64,000 nt of DNA, from the NCBI GenBank assembly GCA_030019215.1, contig JASEEZ010000001.1, positions 103,876 through 167,875 of the forward strand. The letters are read 5' to 3'. Shown in pieces: positions 1 through 9,075 of the stretch (the first letter of the stretch is position 1; every line of letters begins with the position of its first letter). A program made the position numbers and the translations under genes. The notes under the pieces were generated by a model. That model was not told where the DNA came from. It did not search any database and was given only the letters and a program-made list of their open reading frames with translations. Source of the DNA: Actinomycetota bacterium (lineage in GTDB: Bacteria; Actinomycetota; Aquicultoria; Subteraquimicrobiales; UBA9087).

Positions 1-440
1 ATACCCGAATCAACACCTCGAGGAAGACTTCCGGAGAGCACTATCATCCCTGATCGAGAAAGTATCCTTTCGAAACGTTTTTCGAAATCCTCCAGCTCTT
101 CCAGGAAAATCTTGGGGCCTTTCTCGTTGATTTGAGCTAGGAGTCTATTATTCCTATTCAAAACGATGTAATTGGTTCTGGTTTCACCCTCTATGTGAAC
201 AAGATCGGTAGTAATCTCGGTCTTCCAAAGCTCCTCCTGGATAAACCTACCACTCATCCCACCGATAAGCCCCATTGCCACGACATCGGTCCCCAGAGCC
301 TGTATCGCATAAGCGGTGTTGATGCCCCCACCTCCGGGAATGGTAGCAGCCACTTCTATTCGGTTAAGCCTCTCTATTTTCCGCCCCAGAAGGACAAGCA
401 TCTTATCGACAGCAGGATTTAAGGTTACAGTTGCTATCAT
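1..440 (-). CDS. fruK: 1-phosphofructokinase / PfkB-family sugar kinase, 5' part only (runs off left edge)
   Basis: Minus-strand reading from 440 gives MIATVTLNPAVDKMLVLLGRKIERLNRIEVAATIPGGGGINTAYAIQALG..., the typical 1-phosphofructokinase N-terminus. Not in the ORF track because it is truncated. Confidence 0.8.
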   Translation of the reverse strand, partial: MIATVTLNPAVDKMLVLLGRKIERLNRIEVAATIPGGGGINTAYAIQALGTDVVAMGLIGGMSGRFIQEELWKTEITTDLVHIEGETRTNYIVLNRNNRLLAQINEKGPKIFLEELEDFEKRFERILSRSGMIVLSGSLPRGVDSG

Positions 441-546
441 CTGATACACTCCTTCGCTCGCCAAACTAAAGTGTGTTTGCAGTGTTCATTATTCTTCTTC
501 TGGACAAAATAATCCTTGCCCGATATCGGGAAATTTTAAGAGCGAA

Positions 547-1730
547 CTACGCAGAAGCCTCTCCAGAAGCAACGAGAGCAAATCTGGTACCCATCGGTCC
601 TATCAACTCGCAGACCGTCACCGCCGCTATCTCTACAGCAATTATGGGTGCGGCAATCTCTGGAAATCTTGATTGAACGAGTAAGACCAAACCAATGGTC
701 ACACCGGCTTTAGAGAACATTGCAAATCCCAGATACTTTCGCACCACCTCTGGGGCACGGGACATGTGAGCACCCATAAATGCTCCTCCCACCTTCCCTA
801 TTCCCCTCGCTACAATGTAGATCACGGCCACAAACCAATTAGCTACTAAAATATCCAAGTGCAAACTTGCTCCGGCCAAAGCAAAGAATATTACAAAAAT
901 GGGTAACTCTATATCCTCCAAAACAGCAAATATATGAGGATCTTCGTGCAAGTTGACGACCACGAGTCCCATGACCATGGTAACCAATAGGGCTGAAAGT
1001 TCCAACTGCTGCGAAAGCGCGCTTCCCAAAAGTGCCATTCCAATTAGGACAACCACAATTTGATGCCTATCCATAATGAATTTGAATACCCCCACCAAAA
1101 CAAGGCCCAATAAGGCCCCGGCGAATATCGAACCCCCAACTTCAGCAAAAGGTGCAATCAATGTTTCTGGCAATGTTTTTGGTCCCAACTTCTCAACTCC
1201 CGAGAGCATGCCCTCTACAACCACCGCTACCAGGGAAATAGCAGGATGCAAGCAGCATCATCCAGTCCCACTACCGCCAGGAGCGTGTTGGTCAAGGGCC
1301 CTCTGGCTTTGTATTCCCGAATTACGGCGACCGGGGAGGCTGGGGCCGTGGCCGAGGCCATTGCCCCAAGCAACAAGCAAATTGGGAGCGGGATTCCGAG
1401 AATAAACCTGGTGACAAAAAACACCACCACAAAAGCCCCGAAAACCTGAACGATGGTGATGACCAAAACACTTTTTCCAAGCTCTCTCAGTCCCTTAAAG
1501 TGCAACTCACCGCCGATGACAAGCGCAATTAGCCCCAGCCCCAATACTTTTACGAACTCCAGGCTTTCATTTAGGTGAGTTGTTATTATGTTTGTTACGG
1601 AAGGACCCAAGAGGATCCCCACAATGATATAGCCAGTAACCGCGGGGATCTTGAACTTTCTGGATATCCTTCCACCAATGAAACCGGCCAGTAACAGTAT
1701 GCCGAGTCCGGTAACCAGATCTGGAGGCAT
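547..1730 (-). pseudogene. Cation:proton antiporter (CPA family, NhaP/Kef-like membrane domain), split into two ORFs by a frameshift near 1227-1251
   Basis: ORFs 1227..1730 and 547..1251 are consecutive halves of one antiporter: ...TNTLLAVVGLDDAACILLF(PW*) then (MHPAI)SLVAVVVEGML... A one-base change restores a continuous frame. Confidence 0.75.
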
Positions 1731-1807
1731 TTATAAACTTCCACCACCTCAAAGAGCGTCTTTTCGCTTCTCTGAAAAGGAAACTCAAAACCGCGATTAA
1801 TAAATTC

Positions 1808-2078
1808 GGACTGTTAACAAGTTTGGTTTACACCCCACCGTTGGTGACGTGAGGACCATGTGTCGAGAAGACCGTGTCGGAGCCCCGCCAGAAAAAGTCC
1901 CATAAAACCAGAAGTCCGCGGCGGGGCGAGACCCGAGCGGCCACGAAGGACTCGTTTCACTCGCCAACGGGGTAAACGGCCGTAACCGCGCTTGCCCCGT
2001 AGACGCGACAGCGTTCTTCGGGGTGTTTTCGGAGCACTTCACCCCGACCATAGTGTCAACTCATCTTGTCGATAATCC
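1808..2078. repeat. MITE-like element, copy A (imperfect terminal inverted repeats)
   Basis: Starts GGACTGTTAACAAGTTTGGTTTACAC; the reverse complement of its end is GGATTATCGACAAGATGAGTTGACAC. Shares interior and termini with 17435..17671. Confidence 0.65.
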
Positions 2079-2125
2079 AATATTTCTTATTCGATAACCA
2101 GCGACATTTTCCTTGATTTATCCTT

Positions 2126-3610
2126 TTAATCGGCTCCCTTTCTCTCCCCAAAACAGTAAAAATGTCCGTTCCTGGCGCCCACAAATATCTTGCCTTTCCA
2201 GACCACGGGAGTAGACTCGATAACGGCCCCGCCTGGAATTCTTGCCTCCCACACTTCTTTCGGTTCCACCCGTGGGTTTTTCACATCGTAGGCCCGAACG
2301 TACCCCCCAGCATCGCAGGTGATTAAAACATCGTCCACGACCGCGGGCGAGCTCCAAAAATGCGGGGGAAACTCCTTCTTCCAGAGGACCTCCCCTGTCT
2401 TCGCATCAACTGCCAGCAGATCGCCTGGATTAGTGGGCACGAAAAGGACACCCCTATGCAAAGCGGGCGTGGCCCAAACGCCTCCTTTAGCCTTGCCCCT
2501 CGCCGGCACACTGATTGACCAGACGACTGGGTTCTCGGACTTTTCGGGATCGAGTTTAACCACCTGGCCCAACTCCAGCGCCCGCGAGAGACCTCTTTCA
2601 AGTTCGGCGCAGACGTAAAGCTTGCCCTCATCATCAATGACCACTGAGGCATCAACATCGTCCCCCATCCAGAATTCGAATCTGACCGGAAATTCCCCCC
2701 ACCCTTCCTTCAGGCCACCGATGTCGATCCCGTAGACCATGCCCCCGCCATTGGCAAAATAAACCGTATCGCCGAAAAGAGCAGGGGAGTTCTCGATGCT
2801 CACGTTGCGATCTCTAATCTTTCGAAAGAGGTCACGGTCAAAAGCGGGAAAGTCGAGGAGAATCTCCGGCTCGACCCCGACCTTGCCTTCAACGTCGTAT
2901 CCGCGGTTGAGCTTGATGATGAAAAAGTGGCTGTTCTCTCCCCCCTCGAAGAGATGGTCGTCGAGAATCAGTGGACAGCAGTCCCAGTCGTCATTCCAGA
3001 CCCTGTTTTTGACGGAATAGGCAGAGAGCTTCCAGAGCAAGGTGGGAGAATCGTGATCAAGGGCCACGATGCGGAAGTGGTTGTCGCGGGAGCCAAAATA
3101 GATCAGTGGATAGCCGTCGGGGTCAAAGGCCACCGAGCCCTTTATGATGTCACCGGTCTGAAAGGGCTTTAAAATGTCCTTTCCGGTTTCAGCATTCACA
3201 AAATGGACCGCTCCATCAAAAGCCCCAAAAATAACCCACGTCTTATCTTCCCACTCCACAATCACCGGCTGACCCGTCCAACCCGTGCCCGCCCAACGTT
3301 TCGTCTCGGTTTTCAACGAGGAAAGGGAGCTCATCGGTTCGCCTACTGGATAGCTCCAAAGGATCTCCGGACTTCGCGGGACGGGGCCTTGACCGTAAAA
3401 GGTGTTGGTCGAATTACCTCGGAACCTCAAAACACCCCTTACCGCCGGCGTTGTTTCTTCCCTCTCTTCTTTTTTGGCTGGAAAGGATTGGTCCCCCGCC
3501 GACGGCGGGGTCGTCTCCTCAATGACCTCGGGTTGAGAAGGTGGCTCCCGAGATGGTTTTTTGCTTTGAAAAGTAAAGGCAAGGAGAGAGAAGAGCAACG
3601 AAGACGACAA
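2126..3610 (-). CDS. PQQ-like beta-propeller repeat protein, probably exported (BamB-like)
   Basis: 494 aa; repeated blade motifs (VHFVNAETGKDI, LLAVDAKTGEVLWKKEFP, VRAYDVKNPRVEPKEVWEARIPGG); hydrophobic N-terminus. Confidence 0.7.
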   Translation of the reverse strand: MSSSLLFSLLAFTFQSKKPSREPPSQPEVIEETTPPSAGDQSFPAKKEEREETTPAVRGVLRFRGNSTNTFYGQGPVPRSPEILWSYPVGEPMSSLSSLKTETKRWAGTGWTGQPVIVEWEDKTWVIFGAFDGAVHFVNAETGKDILKPFQTGDIIKGSVAFDPDGYPLIYFGSRDNHFRIVALDHDSPTLLWKLSAYSVKNRVWNDDWDCCPLILDDHLFEGGENSHFFIIKLNRGYDVEGKVGVEPEILLDFPAFDRDLFRKIRDRNVSIENSPALFGDTVYFANGGGMVYGIDIGGLKEGWGEFPVRFEFWMGDDVDASVVIDDEGKLYVCAELERGLSRALELGQVVKLDPEKSENPVVWSISVPARGKAKGGVWATPALHRGVLFVPTNPGDLLAVDAKTGEVLWKKEFPPHFWSSPAVVDDVLITCDAGGYVRAYDVKNPRVEPKEVWEARIPGGAVIESTPVVWKGKIFVGARNGHFYCFGERKGAD

Positions 3611-3680
3611 AGATACCCAGGCAAATCCACTTGAGGTTTTTCACCTCAAGTTCTCCTTTCTGCCGATTGTCGGTATCCGC

Positions 3681-4352
3681 TCAACATCTGGCTGCTCTAG
3701 TTTTCACGTGCCTGACAAACCAATCTGCCGCAAGTCTTGCAACTTCTTCGAGCGCTCCTGGTTCTTCAAAGAGATGGGTAGCCCCCGGAACAATTACAAG
3801 CTCCTTTTCCGTATGGAGTTCCTCATAGGCCCGCTGGTTGAGCTCGATTACAGGCTCATCAAAACCCCCGACGATAAGAAGAGTCGGAGCCTTTACCTTT
3901 GGAAGATAAGGCATTGCTAAATCCGGGCGCCCGCCACGAGAAACAATGGCAAAGACTGAGGTGTCCATTGCCGCGGCTTGTAAAGCAGCCGCGGCTCCCG
4001 TACTCGCCCCAAAATAGCCAATTCGCAAACTTTCACTTTGAGGTTGATTTTTTAGCCAGCCGGTGGCCAAGATGAGCCGATTTGTAAGAAGATCGATATC
4101 GAAACGGGTTGAATAAACCAAATCTTCCTCTTCGGTGAGGAGGTCAAAAAGGAGGGTTCCAATGCCGGTCTCTCGCAAAACGCTGGCCACAAAGTTGTTT
4201 CTCGGGCTAAATCGGTCGCTACCGCTCCCGTGGGCAAAGAGCACAACGCCTTTTGCTCTCTCGGGCAAACTCAACATACCCTCAAGAAATTCAGAATCGA
4301 TGGGGATTTTCACTAATTGTTCCCGGCTACCGGGAGCTCTTTTCTCTGCCAT
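3681..4352 (-). CDS. Dienelactone hydrolase-like alpha/beta hydrolase
   Basis: 223 aa; VVLFAHGSGSDRFSPRN, nucleophile motif GYFGASTGAAAAL, late His in PGATHLFEEPG. Confidence 0.8.
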   Translation of the reverse strand: MAEKRAPGSREQLVKIPIDSEFLEGMLSLPERAKGVVLFAHGSGSDRFSPRNNFVASVLRETGIGTLLFDLLTEEEDLVYSTRFDIDLLTNRLILATGWLKNQPQSESLRIGYFGASTGAAAALQAAAMDTSVFAIVSRGGRPDLAMPYLPKVKAPTLLIVGGFDEPVIELNQRAYEELHTEKELVIVPGATHLFEEPGALEEVARLAADWFVRHVKTRAARC

Positions 4353-4738
4353 AATATGCCCCTTTGAATATTTCCTTAATTAAAGAATAGGTCACTGCAA
4401 AGCAGAGTTCAAGGACCTTTAAATCTGCTAAAAACCAGATAATTTACCATTTTTATATCTTTTTTGCTCCAAGCTAATTTTGCTCCCACAGAGCTTGTTT
4501 GAGAAGAGGTGGATCAAAGAAAAAGCAAAAAGAAGAATTTGGGGATGATTTGGCCGATGAGCCAGGGGACAAATTTGCAATTATGCCTGCCCGCCACTGC
4601 GAGGCACAAGCAGGCGGGACTTATCTTTTGCAAGCTTACAGGCCTGTGCAGTGTCGGGCACCATTTTCAGGGAATAAATGCTAAAATTTTGCTGAGAAAA
4701 ATACCAACAGGCAGACAAGATGTTCGGGAAGGCTAAAA

Positions 4739-5134
4739 ATGATTTACTCGGTGCCGGCAGCAATAGTTGCTATTTTCCATGGTTTAGTTGTAGTGGTTCT
4801 TTTTGTCGGAGTCTTTTTCGCCTTGCTTAATAAACTAAAAAGGTGGCCAGTTCTGGAAAAAACTTATTTATCCTTCGCCGTTTTAATGATTGTCTCTTAT
4901 GTTTTTACCGGCGGTTGTTACCTGACGAATATCGAACAGTGGCTGTGGAGAAAAGCTCACTCGCCCTTTGCCTATTCTGGCGGCTGTATTTCTCACTACC
5001 TCGGCTTGGTCAGAATTAAAGTAGATGACGACAGTGTTTACTGGGTGTTAGTTTCCAGTCTGATTCTCGGTTTAGGTTCTTATATCCTTCGGTATTGTCT
5101 GATGAGATTAAGGAGCAGTAAGCAGCGGGACTAA
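4739..5134 (+). CDS. Small membrane protein, resembles DUF2784 family
   Basis: 131 aa with several TM segments and a GGCYLTNIEQWLWRKA...YSGGCISHYLG pattern. Confidence 0.45.
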   Translation: MIYSVPAAIVAIFHGLVVVVLFVGVFFALLNKLKRWPVLEKTYLSFAVLMIVSYVFTGGCYLTNIEQWLWRKAHSPFAYSGGCISHYLGLVRIKVDDDSVYWVLVSSLILGLGSYILRYCLMRLRSSKQRD

Positions 5135-5215
5135 GGCCAGAGCATTTTGATCTCTTCTTTGGGTGAGGCTGTAGAGTTTGTAGAGGATTTGGTCGATGAG
5201 CCAGCTGGTTTGTCA

Positions 5216-5540
5216 AATCGTTCAAACCCGACCCCCTAACTCTACATACCGTAAGCCACGAAAAGGCTGGATAAAAACCACGTGACTTGTATAAACCATT
5301 GGATACAGTATGGAACCGAAGGTTTTCTGGTCCGCAAGTGCGGAAGGGGCGGCAGCAACAAAGCCAGGCCTTGATCCAGATGGGTGACTGGTGCAGTACG
5401 TCGCTGACACCGAGACTCTAAAGAAATAACGGGAGCGGTAAATGTCTTGTCAACATATATTGGGTAAGACTTGCAGGTGATAGAGAGTCGCTTATCGCTA
5501 TGGGATATTTTTTGCTCTTGACAGGAGCCTTTTAATGGGC
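5216..5540 (+). other. Possible ORF-less fragment of a group II intron-like structured RNA (5'/domain I region)
   Basis: Non-coding, RNA-like stretch ACCGTAAGCCACGAAAAGGCTGG...TGGAACCGAAGG...TTGGGTAAGACTTGCAGGTGATAGAGAGTCGC, resembling 5' regions of group II introns from memory; no RT or domain V follows. Confidence 0.3.
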
Positions 5541-5618
5541 GACCCCTTCAGGTTCGGGTTCAGGTTAAACATAAACGCATCATATAACAGTACCAGTTAA
5601 GTGGGAATCACCTTAAAC

Positions 5619-5650
5619 AAAAAAGACTGCAGCTTGTGCAGTCTTTTTTG
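5619..5650. terminator. Bidirectional intrinsic terminator hairpin
   Basis: AAAAAAGACTGCAGCTTGTGCAGTCTTTTTT, directly downstream of the RRM gene. Confidence 0.8.
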
Positions 5651-5668
5651 TTTTGAACGCGAAGATAT

Positions 5669-5977
5669 CTAATATCTTCGCGGGCGGTAGCCGCCTTCCC
5701 TGTAGCCACGAGCTCCAGCCGGCCGTTCCTCGCGGGGCCTGGCTACACTGACATTAAGTTTGCGTCCTTCAAGCTCAGTATCATTCAGTTTCTCGATAGC
5801 TGCTTTGGCAGCCTCGTCGCTTTGCATCTCGATAAAACCGAAACCTTTGCTTCTACCGGTATGGCGGTCGGTGATCAGCGTCACTGATTCAACTGGCCCG
5901 ACTTCAGAAAAGAGCTCACGCAGCTGCTCCTCGGTCGTATTGTATGATAGATTCCCGACATATAGCTTAGTTGCCAT
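5669..5977 (-). CDS. RRM-domain RNA-binding protein
   Basis: MATKLYVGNLSYNTTEEQLRELF...KGFGFIEM: RNP2 and RNP1 motifs, Arg/Gly-rich tail. Start at 5977 preferred because GGAGGAAATTCGA precedes that ATG. Confidence 0.9.
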   Translation of the reverse strand: MATKLYVGNLSYNTTEEQLRELFSEVGPVESVTLITDRHTGRSKGFGFIEMQSDEAAKAAIEKLNDTELEGRKLNVSVARPREERPAGARGYREGGYRPRRY

Positions 5978-6136
5978 TCGAATTTCCTCCTTTCTCATAA
6001 ATGAATTAATGCAGCCCAATGTAGAAGGCCTGAAGACACTCGACGGAACTAAGACGCGGAACCTAGAGGATCAGCTTACGGCCAAATCATTAGCTCTGCA
6101 CGAAAACCTACGATGTTATTATATCAGAGTTTGACC

Positions 6137-6162
6137 CCCAAGAGCAACTAGTTGCTCTTGGG
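6137..6162. repeat. 26-bp perfect palindrome at the edge of the RAYT locus
   Basis: CCCAAGAGCAACTAGTTGCTCTTGGG. Confidence 0.85.
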
Positions 6163-6278
6163 TCTTGTCTTGGGTCTTGGGGGTCATGTCTTGGGGGTCA
6201 AGTCTTGAATTGTCTTGGGGGTCATCTTGGGGGTCATGAATCTCTTCTCTTGTCTTCTCTTGGGGGTCAAGTCTTGAA
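6155..6278. repeat. Degenerate direct-repeat array, unit about TCTTGGGGGTCA(A/T)G
   Basis: At least five near-copies of TCTTGGGGGTCA/TCTTGGGTC in 120 bp immediately downstream of the RAYT gene. Confidence 0.75.
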
Positions 6279-6303
6279 TTATCACTTTTCTGCGCTCGCT
6301 CCT

Positions 6304-7146
6304 CTATCGCTTTATCACTTTGCTAATAGTAGTATAGTGTAGGCCTAGAAAGTCAGCAATTTCTTTCAAGGTGTAACCGTATTTCAGAGCAGCTTCGCGG
6401 ATAATCTGGTTTCTCTGTTGTTTACCGCTTAACTCTTTCGACCCGAATAGCTTCCCTAGAGACGGTCTGGCAAGATATCTTTGGTTACGGGGAATCTCCT
6501 TTATGTTTTCTTTTCCCCAAAGCCTTTCTTTAAGCTCACCCATGAAGGCCTCGCTTCCCAAAAAGATCTGGCCTTTTACGCTGTCCCATGGGTTCTCCTC
6601 TTCAGAGGATAAAACAAATTCACGATATCTCTTCTGAGCAGTACTTTTCTCCTTTGCGAATTGGGCTAAGATCCAATCAACACTGAGATACTTGGCTGGT
6701 TTCCTAAAACCAGCCGTCTCCAAATAGCTACTCCATTCATAATCTTCGGGACTCTCGACAAGTCTTGCCCGAACTGGATTAAGAACAATGTATCGAGAAA
6801 GAGATAGGAGATGGCTTTCTTTTTCCACCAAAATAGCTTTGTATCTTCCCTGAAAGACGTGGCCAACCCGATGGTTAACCTTGTTGAAGCGCTGGGTGTA
6901 GAGCCCGTTGAGGTGTCTCATCCCCTTAGAGAGGTTTCCTTCGGGGGTTTCAATTATGAGGTGATAGTGGTTGCCCATCAGACAGTAGGCGTGGCAAAGA
7001 AAGTTAAAACATCCAACAGTTAAAGAAAGAATGGTAAGGAAAAGCCGGCGATCCTCGCTGGAGAGAAAAATATCTTCTCTCGCGTTTCCTCGTGAGGTTA
7101 TGTGATAGACGGCTCCAGGATACTCAAGGCGTAGTGGTCTAGCCAT
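6304..7146 (-). mobile_element. REP-associated tyrosine transposase (RAYT / Y1_Tnp) with C-terminal helix-turn-helix
   Basis: MARPLRLEYPGAVYHITSRGN...GNHYHLIIET (HUH motif)...FQGRYKAILV; C-terminal YTLKEIADFLGLHYTTISKVIKR. Flanked by inverted GGGGTCARGTCTTGAA at 6263..6278 and 7180..7195. Confidence 0.9.
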
Positions 7147-7212
7147 TTGAAATAGAGCTTAACAAAGAAAATCTTATATTTCAAGACCTGACCCCTACCA
7201 ACCAACTGCAAA

Positions 7213-7249
7213 TACAAATAAACCCCGCCATTGGCGGGGTTTATTTGTA
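7213..7249. terminator. 37-bp perfect palindrome / bidirectional terminator 3' of tRNA-Arg
   Basis: TACAAATAAACCCCGCCA-T-TGGCGGGGTTTATTTGTA. Confidence 0.75.
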
Positions 7250-7250
7250 G

Positions 7251-7324
7251 TGCGCTTGACAGGATTCGAACCTGCGACCTTGAGGTCCGGAGCCCCACGC
7301 TCTATCCCCTGAGCTACAAGCGCA
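7251..7324 (-). tRNA. tRNA-Arg (anticodon CCG)
   Basis: TGCGCTTGTAGCTCAGGGGATAGAGCGTGGGGCTCCGGACCTTGAGGTCGCAGGTTCGAATCCTGTCAAGCGCA; anticodon loop CTCCGGA; GGTTCGAATCC T-loop. Confidence 0.93.
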
Positions 7325-7329
7325 AACCC

Positions 7330-8016
7330 TTAGCGCTTCCCCCTCTTTCCTTTGGGGGCAAGCGATACCTTTATCGTTTTGACCCATCGCGAAAAGGTGG
7401 GGGTCAACTCCACCACAGGTTGTTCTTTAACCATCAGTACCGGCACGTCCTTCAACTGAGAAAACAAGACATCTTTTACATTTGCCTTCAGCAAGTTGGC
7501 CATCTTCTTGGGCGCATAAAATTCCAGCCCGATGGCTATACAGACAAGCTCTCTCTCCTCCTCTTTCACCTCTTTTGCCTCTTCCGCTTCCTTTTCTTCT
7601 TTTATCTCTTCGACTTCCTTCTCCTCTTCTATCTCTTCAACCTCTTCGACTTCCTCAACTTCTTTTACCTCTTCCTCCGCCTTCATCTCGGCAATTTTCT
7701 CCCGCTCTCTCACACGTTCCTTCTCCACCTCGACTATGCCCAAATACCTTTGGATGTTCAAAATAGAACCCTCGGTTGCTCGAAAATGTCGCACGTCTTT
7801 AAGGGAAAAGCTCCCCTCCTTGGATTTGGGAAGAGATTTATCTCCCTCCTTGGTATATTCAAACATTATCGTGCTCTCTCCAAAATCTTCATCCACGGCA
7901 AATTCTTTAACGGTTCCAAAGTAACTTCGACCGCTCTTGAGATACAAATCTCCCCGATCACACTCTTTAAAAAATTCCCTGAACTTCTTTTCATACCATT
8001 TCATGGCCGTCTCCAA
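7330..8016 (-). CDS. Hypothetical protein with central Glu/Lys-rich low-complexity segment
   Basis: 228 aa; internal EEEVKEVEEVEEVEEIEEEKEVEEIKEEKEAEEAKEV. The Ser/Leu-rich plus-strand ORFs here are antisense artefacts. Confidence 0.6.
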   Translation of the reverse strand: METAMKWYEKKFREFFKECDRGDLYLKSGRSYFGTVKEFAVDEDFGESTIMFEYTKEGDKSLPKSKEGSFSLKDVRHFRATEGSILNIQRYLGIVEVEKERVREREKIAEMKAEEEVKEVEEVEEVEEIEEEKEVEEIKEEKEAEEAKEVKEEERELVCIAIGLEFYAPKKMANLLKANVKDVLFSQLKDVPVLMVKEQPVVELTPTFSRWVKTIKVSLAPKGKRGKR

Positions 8017-8027
8017 TGAAGTTCCAA

Positions 8028-8327
8028 CTAATAATATCTGATATGGAAGGAGTCGAACTCGCCTTTATCGTAGGGCTCCCACTGGACTTTCACATCGGTA
8101 ACGTAGGCTCCCGGCGGACCCAGACGACACCAATCGATCATCCGATGGACATCCTTCTCTTCCCCCTCCAAAACGGCTTCAACCTGCCCATCGGGGCAGT
8201 TTCTCACCCAACCGGTGATGCCTAGGCTTTCAGCCTGACGACGAGTGTATGAACGGAAATAAACTCCCTGAACTCTGCCCTCCACCCGGACATGAGCTCG
8301 GACCCTGCTCAATCGTTCAACCTCCAA
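8028..8327 (-). CDS. acyP: Acylphosphatase
   Basis: [42 protein letters not shown]. Confidence 0.93.
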   Translation of the reverse strand: MEVERLSRVRAHVRVEGRVQGVYFRSYTRRQAESLGITGWVRNCPDGQVEAVLEGEEKDVHRMIDWCRLGPPGAYVTDVKVQWEPYDKGEFDSFHIRYY

Positions 8328-8452
8328 GATCCCTCAGCTATAAGCTTACTAGAAAAACTTCGAATATCAAATTCTTCGGAAGATCGCTCATTTCCTCTTT
8401 CCAAGAATGATTTGGCAGAGGATGAGGCCGAAAATTCTTGACGCAGGGAAGA

Positions 8453-8986
8453 TCAAGAAACCCGTTTCAAAAAGGGCTCGATGTACTGTCTTTGAATAGG
8501 GTCGGCGGATTGTCCGAGCAAGACGAGGACGATATAGCGGGGCTCGAAGGGGGTAGCTCGGGGATACATCTTAGCCTCGTAGGGAAGTCTATCTCCCTTC
8601 TTGTAATTGCAAAGGGAACAGGCGGTGGTAACATTGTCCCAACTATCCATGCCACCTTTGGAAATCGGCTTGACGTGTTCCCGGCTTAAATGCTCTCCCT
8701 TCCTGAACTCGCTCTTGTGACGACCACAATACTGGCAGGTATAGTGATCGCGGGCAAAGAGTATGGAGTTGGTCACCACCCCACGCAATCTGCGGGGGAT
8801 CTCTATGTACTTGACGAGCCTTATAACTAGCGGATAGGGAAACTCGCATTTCTCCGAGCGAATGCGCCTCTCCACATGCTCCTCGATAACTTCAGCCTTC
8901 TCCTTTAAAACTAGAACGACGGCGCGCCTAACGGAGACAAAAGCTAGAGGCTCCGCGCTAGCATTAAGGATCAATGTCTTTCCCAT
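8453..8986 (-). CDS. HNH endonuclease
   Basis: CQYCGRH...LSREHVKPISKGGMDSWDNVTTACSLCNYKKGDR. Confidence 0.92.
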   Translation of the reverse strand: MGKTLILNASAEPLAFVSVRRAVVLVLKEKAEVIEEHVERRIRSEKCEFPYPLVIRLVKYIEIPRRLRGVVTNSILFARDHYTCQYCGRHKSEFRKGEHLSREHVKPISKGGMDSWDNVTTACSLCNYKKGDRLPYEAKMYPRATPFEPRYIVLVLLGQSADPIQRQYIEPFLKRVS

Positions 8987-9075
8987 TTCTTCCTCGCTAG
9001 ACTAGCTTGCTTACTTCTCCTATAATATGCCTAAAGAAAGTTGTCAAGTCCAATTTATGACTGCAAGGGGGGAAG

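Noticed and set aside
1220-1255. Programmed -1 frameshift in the antiporter
   Set aside because: CTA TTT CCC is not a canonical X XXY YYZ slippery heptamer and no downstream stimulator is evident; a deletion or sequencing error is simpler.
1797-2051. 84-aa minus-strand ORF as a gene
   Set aside because: Coincides with MITE-like copy A; copy B does not keep the frame.
1798-2090. Target-site duplications around MITE-like copy A (and copy B)
   Set aside because: Flanks (AATAAATTC / AATATTTCTT; CCCCAAGT / ACCAAAAA) are not convincing duplications, so transposition is inferred from the terminal repeats and copy number only.
6155-6278. Possible CRISPR array
   Set aside because: Repeat words are short, degenerate, lack regular spacers and there are no cas genes; fits RAYT-associated repeats better.
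7532-7924. Ser-rich plus-strand ORFs
   Set aside because: Antisense readout of the Glu/Lys-rich repeat in the 7330..8016 gene.
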